DNA of 64,000 nt from JALJPB01 sp034111045 (GTDB taxonomy: Bacteria > Pseudomonadota > Gammaproteobacteria > Enterobacterales > Alteromonadaceae). Both the position numbers and the translations under genes were made by a program. The DNA lies in assembly GCA_034111045.1 (NCBI GenBank), contig JAWUYA010000044.1, forward strand, positions 1-64,000, given 5' to 3'. A model generated the notes under the pieces. That model was not told the DNA's origin, did not search any database, and was given only the letters and a program-made list of their open reading frames with translations. Below are positions 1 to 7,752 of this stretch, in pieces (position 1 is the stretch's first letter; every line of letters starts with the position of its first letter).

Positions 1-312
1 ATTATCTTTTATAAGCTGATTCACTACTTCTGTTTCGATCAGTCTTTTTAAAGTTTCTTCTTTAACGAAGGCTTCTTCTTCTAAAGTTAGAGCATCATCC
101 TGCAGCATTGACTGCATTTGCTTTCTCAGAGTATAGAAAGACTGTTGAAATGATTTGAGCTTAATCTGAGAATCATTAACGGTGGCGACATTAACATCAC
201 CACCCTGTCCAAAATAAGAACTAACCCCCCAAAAAGCAAAGGAGAGAACTAACGCACCAACAATAATGCCAGCTATCCAGCCTGATGCTTTATCTCTTAT
301 TAATCCTAACAT
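1..312 (-). CDS. ppiD: Peptidyl-prolyl cis-trans isomerase PpiD, N-terminal part
   Basis: Only the first 104 codons are inside the window; the reading frame is still open at base 1. The protein begins MLGLIRDKASGWIAGIIVGA, with a short cytoplasmic N-terminus followed by one membrane helix (about residues 12-33) and then the start of a SurA-N-like chaperone region rich in charged helices. This is the hallmark N-terminus of PpiD, an inner-membrane-anchored periplasmic folding factor associated with the Sec translocon. The parvulin domain would lie off the window. The gene follows tRNA-Asp on the same strand with a 78 nt gap and no obvious terminator between, so some read-through is possible. 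In many gammaproteobacteria ppiD follows hupB; here hupB is not immediately upstream. Confidence 0.88.
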   Translation of the reverse strand, partial: MLGLIRDKASGWIAGIIVGALVLSFAFWGVSSYFGQGGDVNVATVNDSQIKLKSFQQSFYTLRKQMQSMLQDDALTLEEEAFVKEETLKRLIETEVVNQLIKDN

Positions 313-390
313 GATGATTCACTCAACTTTTCTATTTCTGAATTAAATACGGACGTACTTTTACGACACGCCCATAATTTCTTAATGTTG

Positions 391-467
391 GCGGAGTGGA
401 CGGGACTCGAACCCGCGACCCCCGGCGTGACAGGCCGGTATTCTAACCAACTGAACTACCACTCCGC
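391..467 (-). tRNA. tRNA-Asp (anticodon GTC)
   Basis: Read on the minus strand this 77 nt segment folds as a cloverleaf. It has a GCGGAGT acceptor strand paired with ACTCCGC, the T-loop GGTTCGAGTCC, an anticodon stem with the CCTGTCACG loop (anticodon GTC) and an encoded CCA end. All invariant positions look present. It stands alone, downstream of the gene block dnaQ-TIGR03503 and upstream of ppiD. Confidence 0.96.
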
Positions 468-512
468 TGTATCTTTCTTACACCCAGTAACAAGTCATTG
501 AATGCGGCGGAG

Positions 513-541
513 ATAATACGGTTATGGAGAGGTTCAGTCAA
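513..541 (-). promoter_or_regulatory. Sigma-70 promoter of tRNA-Asp
   Basis: On the minus strand there is TTGACT, a 17 nt spacer, then TATTAT, followed by a GC-rich discriminator (CTCCGCCGC) about 45 nt before the tRNA. That arrangement is typical for stable-RNA promoters under growth-rate or stringent control. The -35 box is embedded in a small inverted repeat (528-546, arms AGAGGTT/AACCTCT), which on the plus strand is followed by a T-run and would look like a terminator. Confidence 0.7.
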
Positions 542-632
542 CCTCTTTTTTAATATAATTGGCTGTCTGTGTGTTTGCTGAACAATACGCCGAAAATCCG
601 TCCAAATAATGGCAGTTAGTGGCGCAACAAGG

Positions 633-1970
633 CTAATTTTTGACCTTAGATTTACGCCAGCGCACCATAATAAAGCCCATTAAAACAATAAAAAGAATAC
701 TCACATTGCCAACAACAATATAAATTAACCTGTCTTTTTGTTTGGCTGCTTCTTTTTCTTTAAAGTCTTGTTGGGCTTCAGCAAGTTTTATCGCTAAACG
801 CTTTTTTGCATTGGCCCTTAACACTTCCATGGTTTCACTTAGCGTGCCCTCAATTTCTTCGCCGTTGGCATTGCCCTTATTAATATCAATAGCCTTTTGC
901 TTTTGAACGTTAAAATTAAATTCATCAACAACCAGACGAAATTCACGACCATTGATAGTTTCGCCAAAAGCATTTACATTTATTCGATAAATACCGGGTT
1001 CAGTATATTCCACCTCAACAGTGCGTTTATCGCCTTTACCCTCATTAATGGTAAATGGTTTAAACTGTTTATCTGGAAATTTTGTTTGCCCCTGAAAAAT
1101 CAAACTATCAACATCAACAAACTCTTTATCAATTGTAAAATGCACTTGATGAAAATCCCCTACATGCTTAGCCATATCGACAGAGAGAGTAATGGGCGTT
1201 TTTTGTAAAATAACCGGTACTTGCCTGATTTCTCTTGTCACCATCGGTAATTTTATAAAATACATGGGTTGCCATTCACCTGGCATAAAATCTAATACAA
1301 ACTCACCAGTAAAAACATTATCGCCTGAATATTCATCCAAATCATAACCATCATCTCGAAAAGAGTTTATTTGAATCTTATCTTGACCAAAATTGTCATA
1401 GGAAGCGTTATTGGTACTATAAAACTCAATGTCGAGTTTAATGACATGACGAAATAGCGGATTAGTAATAGCCTGACCACCATTAAATAGTTGGGCCTTC
1501 ACTTTTAATGTTTCACCCGACAATAAGAGTTGAGGTAATGGCTCCACTTGAAGTTTAATGTCTGACACCACCATAATTTTACTATTAGGTAGAATGTTGC
1601 CCACGGCCTGCCATGGTCCAGGCATAGGTTTTTTTATTCGTATGAGGTCAAACCTCGTATCATCAAACCATTCAATACGCTCTTTATCTATCGTCTCAAC
1701 ATTAAGTTTACTGCCATCAGGTTGAATAAGAATAATGGGTTTGGAGCCAAGATTGCGATAAAACAGTAGTGTTAATTCATCTATTTGTGCATCTATGCGA
1801 AAACGATTGTCCAAATAAGGAATTTGGTTAGTGATATTATCATTTTTGTAGTATTCAATGCTCAGGGGTGTTTTTTTATCCTGTTCAACAGACATACTCG
1901 GTATTGGTAAAATTAAACACCAAATAAATAAGCTATTAAATAACCAGTTATATTGACTTATTTTAACCAT
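633..1970 (-). CDS. TIGR03503-type membrane-anchored periplasmic protein, function unknown
   Basis: The 445-residue protein has an N-terminal signal peptide or signal anchor (about residues 8-27). A large extracytoplasmic beta-rich region follows, with immunoglobulin-like stretches such as DDGYDLDEYSGDNVFTGEF and EPGIYRINVNAFGE. Near residues 395-415 there is a charged, probably helical segment (KKRLAIKLAEAQQDFKEKEA), and then one C-terminal membrane helix (about 418-438) ending in basic residues. This matches my memory of the conserved gammaproteobacterial family TIGR03503; no biochemical role is known to me. Its start overlaps the end of dnaQ by 13 nt, with an AAGGAG about 11 nt before the ATG, so it is probably translationally coupled to dnaQ. 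Why a periplasmic protein is paired with a DNA polymerase subunit is unclear. Confidence 0.7.
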   Translation of the reverse strand: MVKISQYNWLFNSLFIWCLILPIPSMSVEQDKKTPLSIEYYKNDNITNQIPYLDNRFRIDAQIDELTLLFYRNLGSKPIILIQPDGSKLNVETIDKERIEWFDDTRFDLIRIKKPMPGPWQAVGNILPNSKIMVVSDIKLQVEPLPQLLLSGETLKVKAQLFNGGQAITNPLFRHVIKLDIEFYSTNNASYDNFGQDKIQINSFRDDGYDLDEYSGDNVFTGEFVLDFMPGEWQPMYFIKLPMVTREIRQVPVILQKTPITLSVDMAKHVGDFHQVHFTIDKEFVDVDSLIFQGQTKFPDKQFKPFTINEGKGDKRTVEVEYTEPGIYRINVNAFGETINGREFRLVVDEFNFNVQKQKAIDINKGNANGEEIEGTLSETMEVLRANAKKRLAIKLAEAQQDFKEKEAAKQKDRLIYIVVGNVSILFIVLMGFIMVRWRKSKVKN

Positions 1971-2698
1971 AAAGGTGAGGCTCCTTTGTCTTCTACTATC
2001 GCTAAACGTTCTTGATGGGCTAATAGTTCATCGGCAGAGGCATGGATAACCTTTAATTTTTCACGGCTACTTGCTAATCGCCTGACAGCATTGGCATTAG
2101 CACCGCCCTCAACTGAGGTTAAATTGAGCGCAGACTGTTTACGTGTCATTTCAATGTAAACATAGGCCAGTAATTGGGCATCAATTAAGGCACCATGGTA
2201 TGTCCGGTCAACGAGCTTATCCACTTTGTAATTTCTTGCTAAATAATCAAGTGTTTTAGGTGAGCCAAACTCATCTTTTGATATCTTTAACGTGTCGATA
2301 ACGGTACAAATGTCAGAGGTCATCGGGATGTTGCGTCTGAGCAGAGCAAATTCGTGGTCCATAAAGCCAACATCAAACTTGGCGTTATGAATAACTAATT
2401 CTGCTCCTTTAATAAAATCAATAAATTCATTTACCACTTGAGAAAATATCGGTTTATCTAATAAAAACTCATTGGTTAAACCATGAATATTAATAACCAC
2501 TTGTTCCATGTGCATTTTAGGGTTGACATAAGCATGATAGGTGCGTCCGGTAAGTTGACGATTGATCATTTCAACACAACCGATCTCGACAATACGATGA
2601 CCTTCTCTTGGATTTATACCGGTAGTCTCAGTATCTAAAATAATTAGACGCTTATTTTTATCTGAATCGATAGTCTCGTTATTACTTATATTACTCAT
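1958..2698 (-). CDS. dnaQ: DNA polymerase III epsilon subunit, 3'-5' proofreading exonuclease
   Basis: The 246-residue protein carries a DEDDh exonuclease fold: Exo I DTETTG at residues 22-27, Exo II HNAKFD at 104-109, and Exo III with His168, Ala170 and Asp173 (YHGALIDAQ). The C-terminal tail beyond about residue 190 fits the segment that binds the alpha subunit. It removes misincorporated nucleotides in the replicative polymerase core. The length is that of E. coli DnaQ (243). In many enterics and vibrios it is divergent from rnhA; here rnhA is absent and the downstream partner is the TIGR03503-type gene. Confidence 0.95.
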   Translation of the reverse strand: MSNISNNETIDSDKNKRLIILDTETTGINPREGHRIVEIGCVEMINRQLTGRTYHAYVNPKMHMEQVVINIHGLTNEFLLDKPIFSQVVNEFIDFIKGAELVIHNAKFDVGFMDHEFALLRRNIPMTSDICTVIDTLKISKDEFGSPKTLDYLARNYKVDKLVDRTYHGALIDAQLLAYVYIEMTRKQSALNLTSVEGGANANAVRRLASSREKLKVIHASADELLAHQERLAIVEDKGASPLWLK

Positions 2699-2760
2699 CT
2701 GTTTACCTAACGTTGCTTAACATTAATTGCCTAATTACTTCTTATACTAAATTTACCTGA

Positions 2761-3288
2761 TTACTTTTTTTTATCTTCAACTAACAAAACCGGAAATTCT
2801 CGTAAATTAATAGCCAATGATTGACTTTTAGCACATAAAGTAATTAATGAAATCACTATGCTTACCTGTATCAATAGCCAAGTAATTGATAATAATTGCC
2901 AATAGCTATAAGCAACAATACTCACCACTAAATCAAACATTAACGCCGTGACCATGATCACTCGGCAATAAGGCCACAACTTTTGCACCCAGGCATTGGC
3001 ATTGGGGCGTCTTAAACTTAAAAGAACAACAACAATCAAACCCAAAGCGCCCGAAAAAAGGCTTAGAAAAAACAATGAGGTATCAGGATAAACAAATTCT
3101 ATAATAGCGATACGGTCACGCATATTAGTCACCGACATAATCCATACAAAATAGCCTCGTAAAACAAAGAGCAACACCAGATAAATAGTTATTGATATTT
3201 TCAAACAATTGTATTTGTCAAAATCTTCTACGCTATAGTTTTTATAGTCGTTACTCTTTTGTTTACTCTTCAACTTTTTCAGCACCAA
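2761..3288 (-). CDS. DUF2919-like inner-membrane protein
   Basis: This is a protein of about 170-175 residues with four predicted membrane helices. The N-terminal motif YSVEDFDKYNCLKIS, a later LRGYFVW, and a conserved R-x4-W-x2-KLWP region resemble the DUF2919 (YfeZ) family, whose function is unknown. No ATG occurs near the N-terminus: the only plausible starts are TTG at 3288, GTG at 3285 or TTG at 3273, all overlapping the 3' end of the DUF599 gene. That points to translational coupling. The exact start is uncertain. Family assignment is from memory of the pattern, not a search. Confidence 0.68.
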   Translation of the reverse strand: MVLKKLKSKQKSNDYKNYSVEDFDKYNCLKISITIYLVLLFVLRGYFVWIMSVTNMRDRIAIIEFVYPDTSLFFLSLFSGALGLIVVVLLSLRRPNANAWVQKLWPYCRVIMVTALMFDLVVSIVAYSYWQLLSITWLLIQVSIVISLITLCAKSQSLAINLREFPVLLVEDKKK

Positions 3289-4000
3289 AGCGACTTTGCC
3301 GTTCTTCTATTAATAGCCTCTGAGCTACAGTGATCGCTTTAACTGTTTTTGAATTAAACTCTCGATTATACAAAGTATAAACAACCCAGAGGCTCATTAA
3401 CATTAAGAGCACCGGATGAAAAAACCAGCACATAGCAGCAAGGGCAAAATAGTAAGAGCGTAAGCCATAATTATAAGAATGCGCCGCTTGGTCTTGTACA
3501 ATAGCCATTTGTATTGCATAACTCCGTAACTTTTGACTTTTACCCGCTAAGTCTATCGGGGCAGCACCTATCATCACATTTAAAAAACCGTATTGACGCA
3601 TCGACCAAGTAAATTGAAAGAATGATAAGACAAAAATAAAAGCCAACAAACTTAATTTAATTTGAATAAGAAAGTGAACTGGGGTCTCCGCATAGGGTAA
3701 AGACGCAATAACGCTTTCTAATGTAGCTACTTTTGAAAATAAAGTTAAAATACCGGCAATAATCAATAAGGTACTTGAGGCAAAAAATGCAATGTTTCTT
3801 TCTAAATTTGCCAGTAACGCTGCGTCACCTACACGTATGTCACGTGTAATGACTTCGTACATCCAATGAATTCTATGTTGATGCATACTTCTAGCGATAC
3901 AATCGGTTGTTTTGGCTTTTCGTCGAGCAAACCAAGTATAGCCAGACCAAGTTAAAAAAAAGGTCACAAACGCTAAAAGATCAATAAGTGAAAATGGCAT
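3263..4000 (-). CDS. DUF599 family membrane protein
   Basis: The 245-residue protein begins with a membrane helix (LIDLLAFVTFFLTWSGYTWF), followed by a cytoplasmic region with R-H-x-H-R-I-H-W-M and further helices at about 70-90, 110-130 and 185-215. The patterns FASSTLLIIAGI and QFTWSMRQYGFLNVMIGAAP are characteristic of DUF599, a family of unknown function. It overlaps the DUF2919-like gene by 26 nt and is probably the first gene of a two-gene unit. No clear Shine-Dalgarno is visible before the ATG at 4000. Confidence 0.8.
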   Translation of the reverse strand: MPFSLIDLLAFVTFFLTWSGYTWFARRKAKTTDCIARSMHQHRIHWMYEVITRDIRVGDAALLANLERNIAFFASSTLLIIAGILTLFSKVATLESVIASLPYAETPVHFLIQIKLSLLAFIFVLSFFQFTWSMRQYGFLNVMIGAAPIDLAGKSQKLRSYAIQMAIVQDQAAHSYNYGLRSYYFALAAMCWFFHPVLLMLMSLWVVYTLYNREFNSKTVKAITVAQRLLIEERQSRFGAEKVEE

Positions 4001-4512
4001 TTACATTTATTACTTTAATTAAAGGGTACAAAGTCATCATTATGCATACATTCCTTTCAATTTACCCTTTTTAATTTATCTATTGAACGGCACCAACTGA
4101 CAACTTGTCTATATAGCCTTGACATTAGCCTTGACATTCATTCTATCGATACCATTGATGTTCATGCTTGATGATTTCACCTGAGTTTCTGAGGATAAAG
4201 GTTATCACTATCCAGTACCTATTTATTGACAATATAGCTACTCTCATAACCCACAATTAATGTTGATGTATATTGGTAAAACCAAGTAAAAAATCATTAA
4301 CTTATTTAACGCCAACCCAGGCAATACCTTTATAAAATTGATTTATCTTAATTTAGCAAGTGCTTAACAATTGTTAAGTACTTGTTAAATAATGTAAAAG
4401 TCTAAATAAAATCAAAGAAAACATTGTGTTAATACATTAATTTTGTAACAATTTATCTAATAACACAGTAAAACTCATTCTTTTTAGGTAAGGATAAATC
4501 AATGGACCTTTT
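4001..4512. other. Intergenic region between divergent genes
   Basis: 512 nt separate the DUF599 gene from the outer-membrane protein gene. It holds a near-perfect 26 nt palindrome (4358-4383), a 12 nt tandem duplication (TAGCCTTGACAT twice, 4114-4137), and a strong Shine-Dalgarno AAGGAT at 4490-4495 that serves a short upstream ORF. No RNA gene or gene remnant is recognisable. Confidence 0.6.
4358..4383. promoter_or_regulatory. 26 nt palindrome, candidate operator
   Basis: The arms AAGTGCTTAACAA and TTGTTAAGTACTT are reverse complements with a single mismatch and no spacer. It lies about 130 nt before the start of the DUF5916-type gene, where a dimeric regulator could bind. It has no T-tract and no loop, so a terminator is unlikely. 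I do not recognise the regulator. Confidence 0.4.
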
Positions 4513-4525
4513 ATGCGAAAGCTAA
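4502..4525 (+). other. Seven-codon upstream ORF overlapping the next gene's start
   Basis: The Shine-Dalgarno AAGGAT at 4490-4495 is ideally spaced for an ATG at 4502, not for the main start at 4513. The 4502 frame reads MDLLCES and stops at 4523-4525, inside codon 4-5 of the main gene. Terminating ribosomes could re-initiate at 4513, so this may be a coupling or leader device. It could also be chance. Confidence 0.35.
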
Positions 4526-6798
4526 GCAGTTTTAGCCTATTTTTAGCTGCATTAGCTTTCTTATACAATATTAATATCGCTGTTGCACAACAGATCGCGC
4601 TTAACTCGCTTGATATTCCTTACTCACCATTAACCGCTAATATAGATGCTGAGCTCAATGATGAGATTTGGCATCAAGCGCTCACCATAGAATTAGATCT
4701 TGTTAACGCCCCCTGGAATAATCTCCCTAGTCCGGTAAATACCCAAGCCAAAATTATCGAAAATGGTGAGTATATCTTCATCGCTTTTATCGCTGAAGAC
4801 CCTGAGCCTGAAAAAATCAGGGGGTTTTTAGCCGACAGAGATAGTCGTTGGGGTGATGATTTAGTGGGTGTAAAGTTTGACACTCAAAATAATCGGCGAT
4901 TAAATTATGAATTTATCGTTAACCCTTTAGGTGTTCAGCATGACTCGATTCATAATGAAATGACTGGCCTCAACAATGATTTATGGGATGGGATTTGGCA
5001 ATCGGATGGAAAAGTCACCCAACACGGCTATCAAGTAGAAATAGCTATTCCTTACCGTATTTTAAACTTTAAAGAAAATACAAAAAATAAACTTTGGCCA
5101 ATAGAGTTTTTTCGGATTTACCCAAGAGACACAGCATTAAGAATATCTCATGTACCACTTGACCGAAATAACGCTTGTCGGTTATGCCAATACCCTCAAG
5201 CTAAAGGATTTAAAAATGCGGTTATAGGTAAAAATATACAAATAACACCTACCATAGTGGCTATTAGTGATCAAAACCTAGATATTTATGATCCACAAGC
5301 CGAATGGCAAAAAGAAAGTGATATCGACGCAGGTGTAGATTTACGCTGGGGAATAAACCCTAATACCTCTTTAAATTTAACACTCAACCCTGATTTTTCA
5401 ACCGTAGAGTCCGATGCTGGCCAGTTAAGTGTGAATAAAACCTTCTCTTTATTTTATGATGAAAAACGGGCGTTTTTTCTTGATAATGCTGACTATTTCA
5501 CCAGTAATTATCATCTGGTTGATACCCGTAATATAGCTGATCCCGACTATGGGGGTAAGTTAACAGGTAAAGAAGGAAAACACAGCTACGGACTTTTTAG
5601 TGCTAATGATACCCAAACTACCTTTATTAAGCCGGGCAACTTAAGCTCAGATATTATCAGTATTGATGAACAAAATGTATCAACGGCATTAAGGTATAGG
5701 TTTGATTACAGTAACAATTTAAGCGTAGGGGCCATTTCAACACTTAGAAAATCTGACAACTATCATAACTATGTTTATGGTGTAGATAGTAAATATAGAG
5801 TTGATGATTCAAACTCAATTCTCTTTCAGGCTCTGAACAGTGACTCTGATTATCAAACATCAATCAATGATAGCCACACGAGCCAAGAAGAGATAAGCGA
5901 TCAAGCGTTTAAAATCGATTTAGTGCATCAATCAGAATATTGGAACTTAACCGCGGGGCAGCAGTATATTGGTAAAAACTTCCGGGCTGATTTGGGTTAT
6001 ATGCCAAGAGCTGACTTTGTTGAGAGCAATATAAAGGTTGAACGTTTGTTTTATGGTGATGACTATAACAAGGAAGAAAGTTTTTGGTATGAGGCAAATG
6101 TATCTACGCAATGGCAAATACAACATAATATTGATCAGCAATTAATCGCTAAATCAATCAATACCCGTTTTGATATAGACGGCCCTTTACTTTCTCAATT
6201 TACGTTAACCCTCGCACATGCAAAAAAAGTAGGTTTACGTCACAATGAAAATATCAGTGATATAGATAATAACACCACACGTTTTACCGAAAATCAACTC
6301 ACTTTTGCCACAAAATTTGAGCCTTTTTCTAATCTCTATACCTTTATTGAAATAAACGTTGGCGATAAAATCGACTATCTAAATAATCGCCTCGGAAAAA
6401 CCACTGCATTGACCGGTAATATTACTTTGAACGCAACCAAACATTTAGAGTTTGATATTTACTACACTTACAATCAACTTGACGCTGATAATAGTAGTGT
6501 TTATAACGCCAAGTTAACTGACATTCGTATTTCCTATCAATTTAATATCAACAGTTATCTCAAACTCAATATAGTCTATAGTGATATCGATAGAAATGTT
6601 AATAACAACCCGTTAGTTGATGTTTCTCAAAGAGATAAATACCTATCATCGCAACTTATTTATGCTTATAAACTTAACCCACAAACAGTCTTTTTCTTAG
6701 GTTATTCTGATGGTAGCTATCAAGATGATGATCTGTTGAATTTAGAAAAAGAACAAAAAACTTTTTTCACTAAAATCAGTTATGCATGGTTACCATAG
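4513..6798 (+). CDS. Outer-membrane DUF5916 protein with CBM9-like N-terminal domain
   Basis: The 761-residue protein has a signal peptide of about 25 residues ending AVA-QQ. It is followed by a carbohydrate-binding family 9-like beta-sandwich (about 30-220; DDLVGVKFDTQNNRRLNYEF, then YQVEIAIPYRIL) and a long C-terminal region of alternating beta strands. The signature GVDLRWGINPNTSLNLTLNPDFSTVESDAG, written here only as positions about 275-300, and FFLDNADYF a little later are typical of DUF5916, which forms a putative outer-membrane barrel. The substrate is unknown; CBM9-like domains suggest sugar or polymer binding, which is inference. The protein ends in WLP rather than the usual aromatic terminal residue of barrels. 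Its own ribosome site is weak; see the upstream ORF. Confidence 0.75.
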   Translation: MRKLSSFSLFLAALAFLYNINIAVAQQIALNSLDIPYSPLTANIDAELNDEIWHQALTIELDLVNAPWNNLPSPVNTQAKIIENGEYIFIAFIAEDPEPEKIRGFLADRDSRWGDDLVGVKFDTQNNRRLNYEFIVNPLGVQHDSIHNEMTGLNNDLWDGIWQSDGKVTQHGYQVEIAIPYRILNFKENTKNKLWPIEFFRIYPRDTALRISHVPLDRNNACRLCQYPQAKGFKNAVIGKNIQITPTIVAISDQNLDIYDPQAEWQKESDIDAGVDLRWGINPNTSLNLTLNPDFSTVESDAGQLSVNKTFSLFYDEKRAFFLDNADYFTSNYHLVDTRNIADPDYGGKLTGKEGKHSYGLFSANDTQTTFIKPGNLSSDIISIDEQNVSTALRYRFDYSNNLSVGAISTLRKSDNYHNYVYGVDSKYRVDDSNSILFQALNSDSDYQTSINDSHTSQEEISDQAFKIDLVHQSEYWNLTAGQQYIGKNFRADLGYMPRADFVESNIKVERLFYGDDYNKEESFWYEANVSTQWQIQHNIDQQLIAKSINTRFDIDGPLLSQFTLTLAHAKKVGLRHNENISDIDNNTTRFTENQLTFATKFEPFSNLYTFIEINVGDKIDYLNNRLGKTTALTGNITLNATKHLEFDIYYTYNQLDADNSSVYNAKLTDIRISYQFNINSYLKLNIVYSDIDRNVNNNPLVDVSQRDKYLSSQLIYAYKLNPQTVFFLGYSDGSYQDDDLLNLEKEQKTFFTKISYAWLP

Positions 6799-6822
6799 TA
6801 GTAAAATAAAGCCTAGCTCTTG

Positions 6823-7377
6823 CTACAGTCTATTACTGGTAAAATCAATAAAAAAAGTGTCTTGATAGCTTTTTTTATCCTGAATCTCTGCAGTACTGGC
6901 ATTAATTTTTTCAAAGAAAACGGTGAACCATAAACGCCAAACCATTTGCTCTTTTGCACAACTCCCTAGTAGGGTTTGAGCAACCAAAATATTGTCTTGT
7001 GCCGAGGGAGCAAAGAACACCGGAATTTTTCCCATAAACATTTCTTTTCCTTCCATATAACTCTTTATTTGAGCGATTTTATAATTGAGTTTTGCATCTG
7101 TAGCTTTATTTGAGGGAGCTTTAATGACATTTTTTTCTTCTAATTTATCTAACTTATCTAACTTAAGGTAAATATTAAAAGGTGTTTCCGTCAGTACATT
7201 ATCTCGATTAAATAACACCTCAACTTTGCCATACTTGGTTTGAACAACACATTGACTTTGGCTTTTTAAGCACTGAGGGACGGTATAGGTCGTTTGATTA
7301 TTTTTTGCCGGAATGCAAGCCGCAAGATTAACAATGATCACCATAAAAAGTGTATAAATTTTAAACATAATTAACAT
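6823..7377 (-). CDS. Small putative lipoprotein, function unknown
   Basis: The 184-residue protein has an N-terminal hydrophobic segment ending in the lipobox VNLAAC, so it is probably cleaved and lipidated at Cys21 (counting from the first ATG). The mature part is basic and soluble with three further Cys pairs or singles (PQCLKSQSQC, GSCAKE). I do not recognise a family. It is convergent with the DUF5916-type gene (24 nt apart) and divergent from ccoN. A second ATG lies three codons downstream (7368); the start is not decided by a ribosome site. Confidence 0.6.
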   Translation of the reverse strand: MLIMFKIYTLFMVIIVNLAACIPAKNNQTTYTVPQCLKSQSQCVVQTKYGKVEVLFNRDNVLTETPFNIYLKLDKLDKLEEKNVIKAPSNKATDAKLNYKIAQIKSYMEGKEMFMGKIPVFFAPSAQDNILVAQTLLGSCAKEQMVWRLWFTVFFEKINASTAEIQDKKSYQDTFFIDFTSNRL

Positions 7378-7752
7378 TGCAACTACTGAAATTAAAAGAA
7401 AAGTAACATTTACTCAATATAAAGCCAATATTATGTGATTTATTTGTTACTAACTATCCATATTTTACTAAAAGATTAATGACATTCTCCCTTTAAATAT
7501 TTATCATATACAGGGTCTTAACTGTAGCTAGGTATTTTAGTTATGATGGTTTATCAACTCACCTTTTGTTAATTTTTTATTAAAGTTTTGCTCAAAGCAA
7601 ACCTTTAATACTTAATATTCGTATAACTTTCTTTGTAGCTAGGTGATCGATACATTATGGACTATAAATGCACCTGATCTTTAATTTTTTTATTAAAGTA
7701 TCACTCAAAGTAAACCTTTAACGTTAATCATTATAATTGCGGAAACCATAAA
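7378..7752. other. Long leader/promoter region of the cbb3 oxidase operon
   Basis: 375 nt between the divergent lipoprotein gene and ccoN. The distal half contains the duplicated hairpin unit annotated separately. I looked for an FNR/Anr site (TTGAT-N4-ATCAA) and found only an off-spaced near match (ATGAT-GGTT-TATCAA around 7544-7558), so oxygen control by FNR is not shown here. Confidence 0.6.
7524..7721 (+). repeat. Duplicated hairpin leader unit upstream of ccoN
   Basis: Two imperfect copies of an approximately 85-87 nt unit occur at 7524-7608 and 7635-7721. Each begins GTAGCTAGGT and ends with a foldback (7580-7608 and 7693-7721) whose outer stem is TTAAAG/CTTTAA and whose loop is CAA. 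Copy 1 forms about 12 pairs with one mismatch. Copy 2 keeps the outer stem and the loop-closing pairs, including a G-C to A-T double change, but loses two inner pairs. Copy 2 ends 31 nt before the ccoN start codon, so both would be in the mRNA leader if transcription starts upstream. Confidence 0.65.

Noticed and set aside
4114..4137. 12 nt tandem duplication TAGCCTTGACAT
   Set aside because: Only two copies, no palindrome and no promoter context; probably slippage.
7544..7558. FNR/Anr-like site before ccoN (ATGAT...ATCAA)
   Set aside because: The half-sites are 5 nt apart instead of 4, one half-site is imperfect, and the second copy of the repeat does not keep them.
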